Shown here: positions 1-12,500 of the stretch, piece by piece
Numbering within the stretch: position 1 is the first letter of the stretch
How the letters are laid out: every line of letters starts with the position of its first letter
DNA from: Streptomyces qaidamensis
GTDB lineage: Bacteria > Actinomycetota > Actinomycetes > Streptomycetales > Streptomycetaceae
Direction of reading: 5' to 3'
Assembly (NCBI RefSeq): GCF_001611795.1
Contig: NZ_CP015098.1
Span: forward strand, 992,001-1,056,000
DNA length: 64,000 bases
Translations under genes and position numbers: made by a program
The notes under the pieces: generated by a model
What the model saw: the letters and a program-made list of their open reading frames with translations, nothing else
Told to the model about the DNA's origin: nothing
The model's database searches: none

Positions 1-520
1 GAGGGCGCGCATGATCCGCAGGGCGTGCTTGTCGCCCTCGCGGACGCCCTTGGCGATCTCGTCGTCCGGCGCTCCGAGCTTCAGCAGCTTCTTCTCGTCG
101 GCTCGGGGGAGTTTCGTCCCCTCGGCTCCGTCGAGGGCTGCCTCGATCGCGGCCAGCAGCTTCTTGTCGGACCGGCCGAACGCGTGGGTCGGCATGCGCC
201 AGGCGAAGGGCTGGCGGGCCGGCGCCATGAGGAAGACGCCGCCGACCTCCTTGCCCATGGCGGTGAGCTGGCGCGCCATCTCCAGCGCTACGTAGGAGCT
301 CCCGGACTGCGCGGTCAGCAGGTAGGGGCCCTCCTTCTGCACCCGCAGCATCTCGCCGATGTACGTGGTCGCCATCTCCTCGACGGACGACGGCGGCGCG
401 TCCTCGCCGGTCAGGCCGCGTTCCTGCAACCCGTAGAACCGCTGTCCCTCGGCCAGGTGCCCGGCGACCTCGGCGAACGCGGCGACCTCGCCGGTCAAGG
501 TGTGCACGGCGAAGATCGCG
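1..520 (-). other. NRPS1 thioesterase domain (partial), atypical nucleophile motif
   Basis: The alpha/beta-hydrolase TE fold starts at [17 protein letters not shown] and continues FYGLQ...[15 protein letters not shown]. The nucleophile elbow reads [14 protein letters not shown]. Aligned with the usual GGWSFGGxxAxEMA, the Ser is kept but the GxSxG glycines are replaced by Ala and Ser. The Asp and His of the triad would lie beyond the left edge. Its role would be hydrolysis or macrocyclisation of the finished peptide. Confidence 0.8.
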
Positions 521-3500
521 GGGCTGGTCCGGCCCGCGCGTATGGTCACCACCGAGCGGAGCTTCGGGTCCTCCGCCCGGATCTGGATCAGCGGCGCCGC
601 GGACGCGAGGGTCGGGTGGTCGAAGAGGTCCCCGACGCTGATGTCGTGGCCCGCGCCGCGGATACGGCCGACGATCTGGGTGACGAGGAGCGAGTTGCCG
701 CCCAGCTCGAAGAAGTTGTCGTGGGCGCCGATCCGCTCGATCCCGAGGACCTCGGACCAGATCTCCGCGAGGAGCTCCTCCGCTTCACCGGCCGGCGCGA
801 TGTACTCGGTGCCGGCGGGGCGAACCGTCTTGGGCTCCGGCAGCGCCGCCTTGTCCACCTTGCCGTTCGTGGTGAGCGGCAGCCTCGACATCTCGGTGAA
901 GGCCGCCGGGACCATGTACTCCGGCAGGGTCCCGAGCAGCAGCTCCCGCAGGTCGGCGGAGTCCGGTACGCCTTCCTCGTGGTCGGTGGGCACCAGGTAG
1001 GCGGCCAGCTTGCGGTCGGCGGCCTCCCCGTACGCGGTCACGACCGCCGTGCGTACGGCGGCGTGCGCGGCGAGCGCCGCCTCGATCTCGCCGGGCTCGA
1101 CCCGGAAGCCGCGGATCTTGACCTGGTCGTCCGCCCGGCCGACGAACTCCAGCCGGCCGTCGGTCCTCCAGCGGGCCTGGTCACCCGAGCGGTACATGCG
1201 GGTGCCGTCGGCGGCGAAGGGGTCGGCCGCGAAGCGTTCGGCGGTCAGGTCGGGGCGGCCCAGGTAGCCGCGCGCGACGCCGGTGCCGGCGATGTACAGC
1301 TCGCCCGTCATCCCGACGGGGACGGGGCGCAGTTGGTCGTCCAGGACATAGGCGCGGGTGTTGGCCATCGGTGCGCCGATCGGCGGCACGCTGTCACCGT
1401 CGGGGTCGAGGACGGCGATGCTGGCGCAGACCGTCGCCTCGGTCGGACCGTAGGCGTTCAGGAGGCGGTACTCGCGGCGCCAGCGTGCCGCTGTGGCCTC
1501 CTCCAGTCGCTCGCCGGCCGTGATGAGGGTCCTCAGACCGGCCAGGTCGTCGGGTTCGAGCACGGGCAGGAGCGACGGCGGCAGCGTCGCCACCCGTACG
1601 CCCTTCTCCCGTACGAGCGCGGCCAGGGCGCGCGGCTCGCCGCGCTCCTGCCCGGTGGCCACGACCAGCCGGCCACCGGCCGCCAACGTCACCACGACCT
1701 CGGACACAGCGGCATCGAACCCGAACGGCGCGAACTGCAGCACCCCGTCGCCTTCGCCGACCCCGAACGCACGAGCCTGCGCCTGCGCCAGGTTCACCAC
1801 ACCCCGGTGCGCGACCTGGACGCCCTTCGGACGGCCCGTCGAGCCCGACGTGTAGATCACGTACGCCAGCTGGTCGGGCGTCGTCGTCACCTCGGGCGCA
1901 CTCGTCGGCAGCTCCGCCAGCGCGGCCACAACCGCCGGAGCATCGACGACCACCGTCCGCAGACGCCCGACCGGCAGCTCGTCGACCAGCTCCTCGGTGC
2001 CCACGAGCACCGTGGCCCGGCTGTCGCGCAGCATGAACCCGAGCCGGTCGGCGGGGTACTCCGGGTCCAGCGGCAGGTACGCGCCACCGGCCTGCCAGAC
2101 CGCGAGCATCGCCACCACCATGTCCACGCCACGCGGGAGGCACAGCGCCACCACGGACTCCGAGCCCACGCCGGCAGACCGCAGGTAGTGCGCCAAACGG
2201 CTCACCCGGGCCATCAACTCCGCGTATTCGACGGAGACTTCACCGCACACCACCGCCACCGCGTCCGGCGTCCGCGCCGCCCGCTCGGCGATCAACTCGT
2301 GCACCCCACCTACCGACGGCAACGACTCCGCCGTCGCGTTCCATTCACGTACGACCTGGTCATGCTCGGCCGCCGTCAGTACCGGCAGCTCACTCACCGG
2401 CCGCTCGGCATCCGCGCCGACAGCTCCCAGCAACGTCACGATGCGCCCCGCCATCCGCTCGACCGTCACCGCGTCGAACAACGCGGTGCTGTACTGGATT
2501 TCTCCGGTCAGGGCACCGTCGTCCTCCCCCAGCGCCACGACCATGTCGAACTGGACCGGCAGCAGACCCGTGCCGGTTTCGATGCCCATGCCGGCCCCGT
2601 CGGCCCTCCTCCGGTCGGAGGGCGAGGTTCCGGCCGCCTCGGCCGCGTAGTTGAAGGAGACGCGGGTGAGGGGGCCACGGGTACGGTCCCGTACATCGGC
2701 GATGGCGTCCACCACCTGCTCGAACGGCAGGTCCTGGTGCGCGTACGCACCGAGGGCGGTCTCGCGTACCCGGCCGAGGAGTTCGGCGAACGTCGGGTCG
2801 CCCGAGAGGTCCGTGCGCATCACGAGGGTATTGACAAAGAAGCCGATCAGGCCCTCGGTCTCGGCGCGGTTCCGGTTCGCGACCGGCGTGCTCACGACGA
2901 TGTCGTCGGAGTCGACGTAGCGGCCCATGAGGACGTCGAAGGCGGCCAGCAGCGTCATGAACATCGTTGTGCCGTGCTCACGCGACAGCGCCTTCAGCGC
3001 CTCCGCCGTACCTGCGGGCGCCTCGAACCGGACCACCGCGCCATCGGTGGAGCGCACCGCCGGCCGCGGCCGGTCGGTGGGCAGCTCCAGTTCCGACGCG
3101 CCGCTCAGCTTGCCGCGCCAGTAGGCGAGTTGGCTGTCCAGTACGTCACCGGTCAGCCACTGCCGCTGCCAGGCGACGACGTCCGCGTACTGGAACTCTA
3201 GCGGCGGCAACGGGTTCGGCCCGCCCGCGCGGAACGCCTCGTAGAGGGCTGCCAGCTCGCGCTGGAAGACCCTGTCCGACCACTCGTCGAAGACGACGTG
3301 GTGGATGACGAGGGACAGGACGTGCTCGTCCGGATCGATCCGTACGAGCATGCCCCTCAGCAGGGGGCCGTTCGCCAGATCGAACGGCGTCAGGGCATCC
3401 TTCGTGACCACGTCGTTCGCTGCGCCCTTCGGATCCACGCTCCCGGAGACGTCGAGGACGGGGAGGGGCATGGGAGCCGGCGGGTCGATGACCTGGTACG

Positions 3501-6500
3501 CGACCCCGTCCGGGCCGGCGACCAGGCGGGTGCGAAGTACCTCGTGCCGGGCGACTACCGCGTTCAGCGCCGCGCTCAGGGCCTCCAGGTCGACGTCACC
3601 GTGGAGACGGAGACGGGTCGACATGTTGTACTCCGTCGAGCCCGGCTCCAGCTGGTCCAGGAACCACAGGCGCTGCTGCGCGAAGGACAGCGGGAGCGGC
3701 TGCGTACGGTCCGCCAAGCCGACGGGCGGCGCGGCGTCTCCGGCGGAGGTCTCGATCGCGGCCGCCAGGCCGCGCACCGTCGGCCGGTCGAACAGCGCCG
3801 ACAGCGGCACCTCGGCCCCGAACGCCTCCCGGATCCGGGAGATCACCTGTGTCGCGAGCAGCGAGTGACCGCCCAGGTCGAAGAAGCCATCGGTGACACC
3901 GACCCGCTCCAGGCCCAGCACCTGCGACCAGATGCCTGCCAGCAGCTCCTCCGAGGCCGTGACGGGCGCGACGAATCGGGATTCCCAGTCGGGACTCCGT
4001 CCGTCCGGCTCGGGCAGGGCCTTCCGGTCGATCTTGCCGTTCGGGGTCAGCGGCAGCGCCGCCAGCTCCACGAACACCGACGGCACCATGTACTCCGGCA
4101 GGCCGGCGCGCAGCCACTCCCGCAGCTCACCGGTCGACGGAGCACCGTCAGCCTGGTCGGCGGGAACGACGTACGCCACCAACCGGCGTTCCACACCGTG
4201 GCCGTGACCGACGACGACTGCCGAGCCGACGGCCGGGTGGCCGACGAGAGCCGTTTCGATCTCGCCCGGCTCGATCCGGAAGCCGCGCACCTTCAGTTGC
4301 TCATCGGCGCGGCCCATGAACTCCAGCCAGCCGTCCGCCATCCACCGCACGCGGTCGCCCGTCCGGTACATCCGCGCACCGTCCGCAGCGAACGGGTCGG
4401 CCACGAACCGCTCCGCGGTCAGGTCCGGACGACCCAGGTATCCGCGGGTCACCCCGGCACCGCCGATGAACAGCTCACCCGCCACACCCACCGGCACCGG
4501 CTCCAAACGGCCGTCCAGCACGTACACCTGGGTGTTCGCCACCGGTGACCCGATGCCCAACGACCCATCCCGCGTGATCTGTTCGCACGTCGACCAGATC
4601 GTCGTCTCCGTCGGCCCGTACATGTTCCAGACGCCCTCGACGCGCTCCACCAAGGCACGTGCCAAGCCGTCCGGGAGCGCCTCGCCACCGCACAGGGCGA
4701 CGAGGCCAGGCAGGCCGGCCCACCCGTCGGCGATCAGCATCTGCCAGGTCACCGGGGTCGCCTGCATCACCGACGCGCCCGAGCTCTCCAGCTCACCCGC
4801 CAGCGCGCCCGGATCGGCCGCGATCTCCCGATCGGCGACCACGACACGGCCACCCACCACCAGCGGCAGCCACAGCTCCAGACCCGCGATGTCGAAGCCC
4901 CAGGTCGTCACCGCCAGGAGCACGTCGTCCGAGTCGATTCCCGGGCGTTGTGCCATATCGGCGAGGAAGTTCACCAGGCTCGCCTGGGCCACGAGGACGC
5001 CCTTCGGGCGACCGGTCGAACCAGACGTGTAGAGCACGTACGCCAGCTGATCGGCAGCGCAGATCACAGCGAGGGAGGTGGACGAGAGACTCTCCAGCAT
5101 CGACTGCGTCTCCGCGTCGTCCAGCCAGACCACCGACTCCACCGACTCCAGTGGCAACCCGCCGGCCACGGACTGGTGGCCCACCAGCACAGCCGCGCCG
5201 CTGTCGTCGAGCATGAACTCCAGTCGGTCGGACGGGAACTCCGGGTCCAGCGGAAGGTACGCACCCCCCGCCAGCCACACCGCAAGGCCCGCCACGACCA
5301 TGTCCACGCCGCGCTCCACACACACCGCGACCACGGACTCGGCACCCACACCGGTCGAACGCAGGTGACGCGCCATACGGTTCGCCCGAACCATCAGCCC
5401 GCCGTACGTGACCGACTCCCCGCCGGCCACCACAGCCACCACGTCCGGAGCCGAGGCGGCCCGCGCGGCAATCAGGCCATGAACACCGCCGAGCCCGGAC
5501 ACCTCCACATCCGTGTCGTTCCAGCCCCGCACCACCGCATCCCGCTCACCCGCCGTCAGCACCGGAAGCTCGTCGATCTCCCGATCCGCATCCGCTGCGA
5601 CAGCGTCCAGCAGCGTGACCAGATGCCCCGCCATCCGCTCCACCGTCGCCGCGTCGAACAACGCGGTGCTGTACTGAATGCCTGCCGTGAGCGTGCCGTC
5701 GCCGGACTCCTCCAGCATCAGCCACAGGTCGAAGACTGCGGCCACCTGACCGGGAGCGCTGCCGAGGTGCTCCTCGGCGTCGGCCGTACCGCGGACCTCC
5801 TCGCCCTCGCCGGTCCCGTAGCTGAAGAAGACCTGGAAGAGCGGTGTGCGGGACCGGTCCCGCTCCGTGACGAGTTCGTCCACCAGCTGCTCGAACGGCA
5901 CGTCCTGATGCGCGTACGCGCCCAGGGCGGTCTGGCGCACCCGACCGAGCAGCTCCGTGAACGACGGGCTGCCCGACAAGTCGCCGCGCAGCACCAGGGT
6001 GTTGACGAAGAAGCCGATCAGGTCCTCGGTCTCGGCACGGTTCCGGTTCGCCACCGGCGTGCCCACGACCACGTCGTCCGCCTCCGCGTACCGCCCCAGC
6101 AGGACGTTGAAGGCCGCCAGCAGCGTCATGAACATCGTCGTGCCGCGCTCACGGGACAGCGCGCGCAGCGCCTCCGCCGTCTCGGCCGAGACGGTGAACG
6201 GGGCCATCGCTCCCTCGGTCGACCGCACCGGCGGGCGCGGACGATCAGTGGGCAGGTCGAGTACGGGTGCGTCGGCCAGCTGCTCGGTCCAGTAGGCCAG
6301 TTGTCCTTCGAGGACCTCGCCGTCGAGCCATTCGCGCTGCCAGGCCGCGAAGTCCGCGTACTGGACGGCCAGCGGCGGCAGCGGGTTCGGCCCGTCGGCG
6401 CGGAACGCCTCGTACAGCGCGACGAGTTCACGTCGCAGGATTCGCGCCGACCACTCGTCGGACACGACGTGGTGCATCATCAGCGCCAGCAGATGCTGCC

Positions 6501-9500
6501 CCTCTCCGAGCCGTATCAGGGTGGCCCGGACCAGGGGGCCGTCGGCGAGACGGAACGGTGCCATCGTGTCCAGGAACGCAAGCCGCTCGGCCTCGCGCAC
6601 CGGCTCCGCGCATCCGGAGAGGTCCACCACGGGCAGCACGAACTCGGTGGGCGGATCGATCACCTGGTGAGGAACGCCGTCCGCGTCCGCCACCAGACGG
6701 GTCCGCAGCACCTCGTGTCGCGTCACGACTTCGGTGAGCGCCTTGCCGAGGATCGCGACGTCCAGGTCGCCGTCCCAGGGGAGGTACATCGGGAGGTTGT
6801 ACTCGACCGATCCGGGCTCGAGCTGGTCCAGGAACCACAGTCGCTGCTGCGCGAACGACAGCGGCAGCGCGTCGTCCCTGCTGACGACCGTCCATGCCGG
6901 GGCGGTCGCACCGGGCGTAGCGGCGGCGAGGACATCGGCCAGGCCCGCGACCGTCGGGTGGTCGAACATCGCCGCTACGGGGATCTCGGTGCCGAACACG
7001 TCCCGGACGCGGGACACGATTTGGGTCGCGAGGAGCGAATGCCCGCCCAGCGCGAAGAAGTCGTCCGTCGCGCCGACGCGCTCCAGGCCCAGGAGCTGGG
7101 CCCAGATGTCGGCGAGCAGCACCTCGGTGGCCGTGCCCGGCGCCACGAAGTCGCCCTCGGCCCGCGCGTTCTGCACCGGGTCGGGCAGGGCCGCGCGGTC
7201 GAGCTTGCCGTTCGGGGTCAACGGCAGGGCCGCGAGCTCCACGAACGCCGACGGGACCATGAAGGCGGGCAGCCGGCTGCCGGCGTATGCGCGCAGGTCG
7301 GTGACGGAGGGGATACCGGTCGTCTGATCGGCGGGGACGAGGTAGGCCGCCAGCCGTCGGTCCTCTTCATCGCCGAAAGCGGCGACGACGGCGGTGCGGA
7401 CCTGCGGGTGGTCGGCCAGGACCGCCTCGATCTCACCCGGCTCGATACGGAAGCCACGCACCTTCACCTGGCTGTCGGCCCGCCCGACGAAGTCGAGCTG
7501 CCCGTCCGGCAGCCAGCGCGCCCGGTCGCCGGAGCGGTACATGCGCGTGCCGTCGGCGGTGATGGGGTCGGCCACGAACCGCTCCGCCGTCAAACCTGGG
7601 CGAGCCCGGTAACCGCGGGCGACCTGGAGACCGGCGATGTACACCTCACCGGCCACACCCACCGGCACGGGGTTCAGCCGATCGTCGAGCACGTACAGAC
7701 GGGCGTTGGCCACCGGCGCACCGATCGCGGGCGCACCGGTGAGAAGGTCCGGGTCCACGACACCGGTGGTCACCATGACGGTCGACTCAGTCGGCCCGTA
7801 CGTGTTCACAAGGCGTCGGCCGGACGACCAGGCACGAGCCACCGGCTCGGTGAGGCGCTCCGCACCGAGCAGCAGCGTCTGGACGCCGGGCACTTCCTCC
7901 GGGTCCAGGACACCCAGCAGGGACGGGACGACACTCGCCGCGCGCACAGCCTCGGCCCGCAGCATCGACGTCAGAAGCGCCGCCCCGGCCCGCTCCTCCG
8001 ACGTCGCCACCACCAGGACACCACCCGAGGCGAGCGTCACCGCCACGTCGAGAACAGCCGCGTCGAAACTGAACGACGCGAACTGCAGCATCCGCACCCC
8101 CGCACCCGCTTCGAGGACCGGAGCCAGCGCCGACACCATGCCCACCACGCTGCCGTGCGCGACCTGCACACCCTTCGGCCGACCCGTCGAACCCGACGTG
8201 TAGATCACATACGCCAGCTGCTCGGCGCAACGCTCCACCTCAGGCGCTTCCGACGGCAACCCGGCCAGGACCTCCCGTACGGCCGGATCATCCAGCCACA
8301 CACCCTGCTCGACGGGCAGCCCCTCCACGAGGGAACGCTCGCCCACCACGACCTGCACACCCGCGTCCGCGAGCATGAACCCAAGCCGGTCAGCCGGGTA
8401 CTCCGGATCCAACGGCAGATACGCCCCGCCGGCCTGCCACACCGCGACCATCGCCACGACCATGTCCACCCCACGCGGCAGACACAGACCGACCACCGAC
8501 TCGGCACCGACCCCCATACCGCGCAGATGATGCGCCAGACGATTCGCCCGAACCATCAGCCCGCCATACGTGACCGACTCCCCGTTCGCCACCACAGCCA
8601 CCACATCCGCAGCCGCAACCGCCCGCTCGGCGATCAGCTCATGCACGCCGGCCACCGCCGGCAGCTCCGCCGCCGACGCGTTCCACCCCTCCACCACCAG
8701 CTCACGCTCACCCGCCGACAGCACCGGCAGCTCACCCACCCGGCAGTCCGCTTCCTCAGCCACGGCCTCCAAAAGCGTGACCAAGTGACCGGCCAACCGC
8801 TCCACCGTCGTGCCGTCGAACAGCGCAGTGCTGTACTCGATCTGGCCGGACAGCCCGCCGTTCTCGCTGTCGCCGAGCCGCAGCGCCAGGTCGAACTGCA
8901 CCGTGCGATCGACATGGGCGGACGACTCGCCGGCGCCCTGTCCCGGCGCCTCCGGAGCGCCCTCGGTGTCATAGCTGAAGAAGACCTGGAACAGCGGGGT
9001 CCGGGACCGGTCCCGCTCCGTGACCAGCTCGTCCACCAGCTGCTCGAACGGCACGTCCTGATGCGCGTACGCACCCAGGGCCGTTTCCCGCACCCGGCCC
9101 ACCAGCTCGCGGAACGACGGATCACCCGACAGATCCGTCCGCAGCACCAACGTGTTCACGAAGAACCCGATCAGGTCCTCCGTCTCGGCACGGTTCCGGT
9201 TCGCGACCGGCGACCCGACCACCACGTCGTCCGACCCCGCATACCGCCCCAGCAGCACGTCGAATGCCGCCAGCAGCGTCATGAACATCGACGCGCCGCA
9301 CTCACGCGACAGCTCCCGCAGCGCCTCCGCCGCCGACGCCGGCACGGTGAACGCGGTCTGCGCGCCCGCCGATGACCGTACGGCCGGACGCGGCCGGTCT
9401 GTCGGCAGCTCCAGCGCCGGGGCGTCGCCCAACCAGTCGCGCCAGTAGGCGAGTTGCGACTCCAGTACGTCGCCGGACAGCCACTGTCGCTGCCAGACGG

Positions 9501-12500
9501 CGAAGTCCGCGTACTGGAGGGCCAGCGGCGGCAGCGGGTCGGGCTCGCCGGCCCGGAACGCCTCGTAGAGGGCGGTCAGTTCGCGCTGGAAGATGCGCTC
9601 CGACCATTCATCGGTGACGACGTGGTGCATGGTGAGCGCCAGGACGTGCTCGTCCGGGGCCATGCGGATGAGGGCGGCTCGGACGAGGGGGCCGTTCGTC
9701 AGGTCGAACGGGGTGGCCGCGTCCGCGGCCACGAGGGCGCGTGCCGCGCCCACCGGGTCCGCCGCCTCGGACACGTCCACGACCGGCAGCGGGAAGGGCG
9801 CCGGCGGGTCGATGACCTGCCGCGGCACTCCGTCCGCGTCCGGGGCGAGGCGGGTGCGCAGTACTTCGTGCCGGGCGACCACGCCGCTCAGTGCCGCGCC
9901 CAGGACGGCCACGTCCAGGTCGCCGGTCCAGGGCATCGGTGTCGGCAGTACGTGACCGAGCGCACCGGGCTCCAACCGGTCGAGGAACCACAGGCGCTGC
10001 TGGGCGAACGACAGCGGCAGCGGTTCGTCGCGGTCTGCCGGGGTCACCGGCGGCACCGTCACCCCCGTGCCGGACGCGTCGATCGCCTCGGCGAGGCCGC
10101 GTACCGTGGGCCGGTCGAACAGCGCGGACAGCGGCACCTCGGTCCCGAAGACCTCGCGCACGCGGGAGATGACCTGAGTGGCGAGCAGCGAGTGGCCGCC
10201 GATCCCGAAGAAGTCGTCGTCGGCGCCGATCCCGTCCACTCGGAGCACCTGCTCCCAGATCCCGGCGAGCAGTTGCGCGGTGGCACCTTCGGGGGCCACG
10301 TACTGGTGGGTGTCCGCATGGGCGGCGGGGCCGGGCTGCGGGAGCGCGGCGCGGTTGAGCTTGCCGTTCTGCGTCAGGGGCAGCTCGGTGATCTCGACGA
10401 ACACCGCGGGGGTCATGAAATCGGGCAGGCTCTGGCGCAGGTGGTCACGGAGCTCGGCCACCGGCGGGATGCCGGCGCCGAGGTCGGCCGGGACCACGTA
10501 CGCCACGAGGCGGCGGGCCATGCCGTCACCGAAGGCGGTCACGACCGCCGACCGGACGCCGGGGTGGGTGGCGAGGGCGGCTTCGATCTCACCCGGCTCG
10601 ATGCGGACACCGCGCACCTTGATCTGGTGGTCGGCGCGGCCGAGGAACTCCAGCTGCCCGTCCGCCAGCCATCGCACCTGGTCACCGGAGCGGTACATGC
10701 GCGCTCCGTCACCTGCGAACGGGTCGGCGACGAACCGTTCGGCCGTCAGCGCGGGGCGGCCGCCGTAGCCGCGCGCCACGCCCGCGCCGCCGATGTAGAG
10801 CTCGCCGGGGATGCCGAAGGGCACCGGCTTGAACCGGGCATCGAGGACGTACACCTTCGTGTCCGCGATCGGGAGCCCGATCGGCACGAACGGCACCGGC
10901 CCCCGCAGTTCGGAGGCGACACAGGTGATGGTCGTCTCGGTCGGCCCGTACGTGTTGTAGATGGGCACGGACGTCTGCGCGAACCACTGGTCGAGTGCCT
11001 GCGGCGACACCGCTTCGCCGCCCAGGATCAGCCAGCGGAAGTCCGGGCCGAGGGTGACGCCGGCCGCCAGGCCCGGAATGATCATCTCCCAGAGTGCGGG
11101 GGTGATCTCCACGGAGGTCACGGCCTGTTCCCGGATCTCGCGCAGCACGCGCTCCGGTGCCCACTGCTCCGCTCCACGCAGGACGAGACGTCCGCCGAGC
11201 AGCAGGGTCGCGAAGAGCTGCTCCTGCGCGGCGTCGAAGGTGAGGGAGGCCGTCTGGAGGGTCACGTCGGACGAGGTCAGGCCGTACCGCCGGCCCATCT
11301 CCTGTAGCTGCAGGCTCCACGAGTGGTGCTGGACGAGCACGCCCTTGGGCAGCCCGGTCGAGCCGGAGGTGAAGATGACGTACGCCAGGTTCTGCGGCGT
11401 GACGTCGACCTGGGGGTCGTCGGTGGCGACGGGCCCGGCCGTGGTGGCGCCTACGGCGGCGTCCGGACGCTCCGCGTCGATGAGGAGGCGGGGCGCGGAC
11501 ACGGTCGACAGTCGCTCGTCCAGTGCGGCTTCGGTGATGACCAGCGCCGCGCCGGAGGACTCGGTCATGTGCTCCAGCCGCTGGACGGGCTGGTCCGCGT
11601 CGAAGGGCAGGTAGGCGGCGCCGGCCTTGAGGACGGCGAGCAGGGCCACGACCGTCCTGAGGCTGCGGGCGAGGCACACACCGACGACGTCCTCGCGGCT
11701 GACGCCCTCCGCGACGAGCCGGTGGGCGAGCCGGTTGGCCTGCGCGTTCAACGCGCCGTACGTGAGGTGGCGGTCCCCCTCCACGACGGCGACGGCGTCC
11801 GGGGTGCGGTGCGCCTGCTCCTGGACGAGCAGGTGGACGGGGTGTCCTTCCGTGTCCGTCTCGGTGCCGGTGCCGAGCTGCCGCAGCGTCGAGCGCTCGG
11901 AGTCGCCGAGCAGGTCCAGGGCGCCGATGCGGCGCTCCGGATCGAGGACGCCCCGCAGGAGGGCGACCAGGTGGCCGGCCATGCGCTGGATCGTCGTGGC
12001 GTCGAACAGCGCGGTGCTGTACTCGATCTCGCCGGACAGGGCGCCGTCGCCGCTGTCCCGGAAGGTCAGGGACAGGTCGGAGAGGGTGAGGTCGCGCGTC
12101 ATGGCGGGGCCGGGGACGGCGGAACCGGCCTCGGCGGGGGCGGTGGCGTCGGCGGGGGCGTCGGCGGGCGCCGCGTCCTGGGTCCGGTGCTGGTCATGGG
12201 TTTGGTGCTCGTCCAGCCCCTGGTGCTCGTCCAGTCCCCGGTGCTCGTCGAGGCCATGGTCCTGTCCGTCGGCTTCGGGGGCGTCCGCCGCTCCGGCTCC
12301 GTCGCGTACGTAGTTGAAGTAGACCTGGAACAGGGACGTCCGGGACCGGTCCCGCTCGGTGACGAGGTCGTCCACGAGCTGCTCGAAGGGCAGGTCCTGG
12401 TGGGCGTAGGCGCCGAGCGCGGTCTGCCGGACCCGGTGGAGGAGTTCGGCGAACGTCGGGTCGCCGGAGAGGTCGGTGCGCATGACGAGCGTGTTGACGA

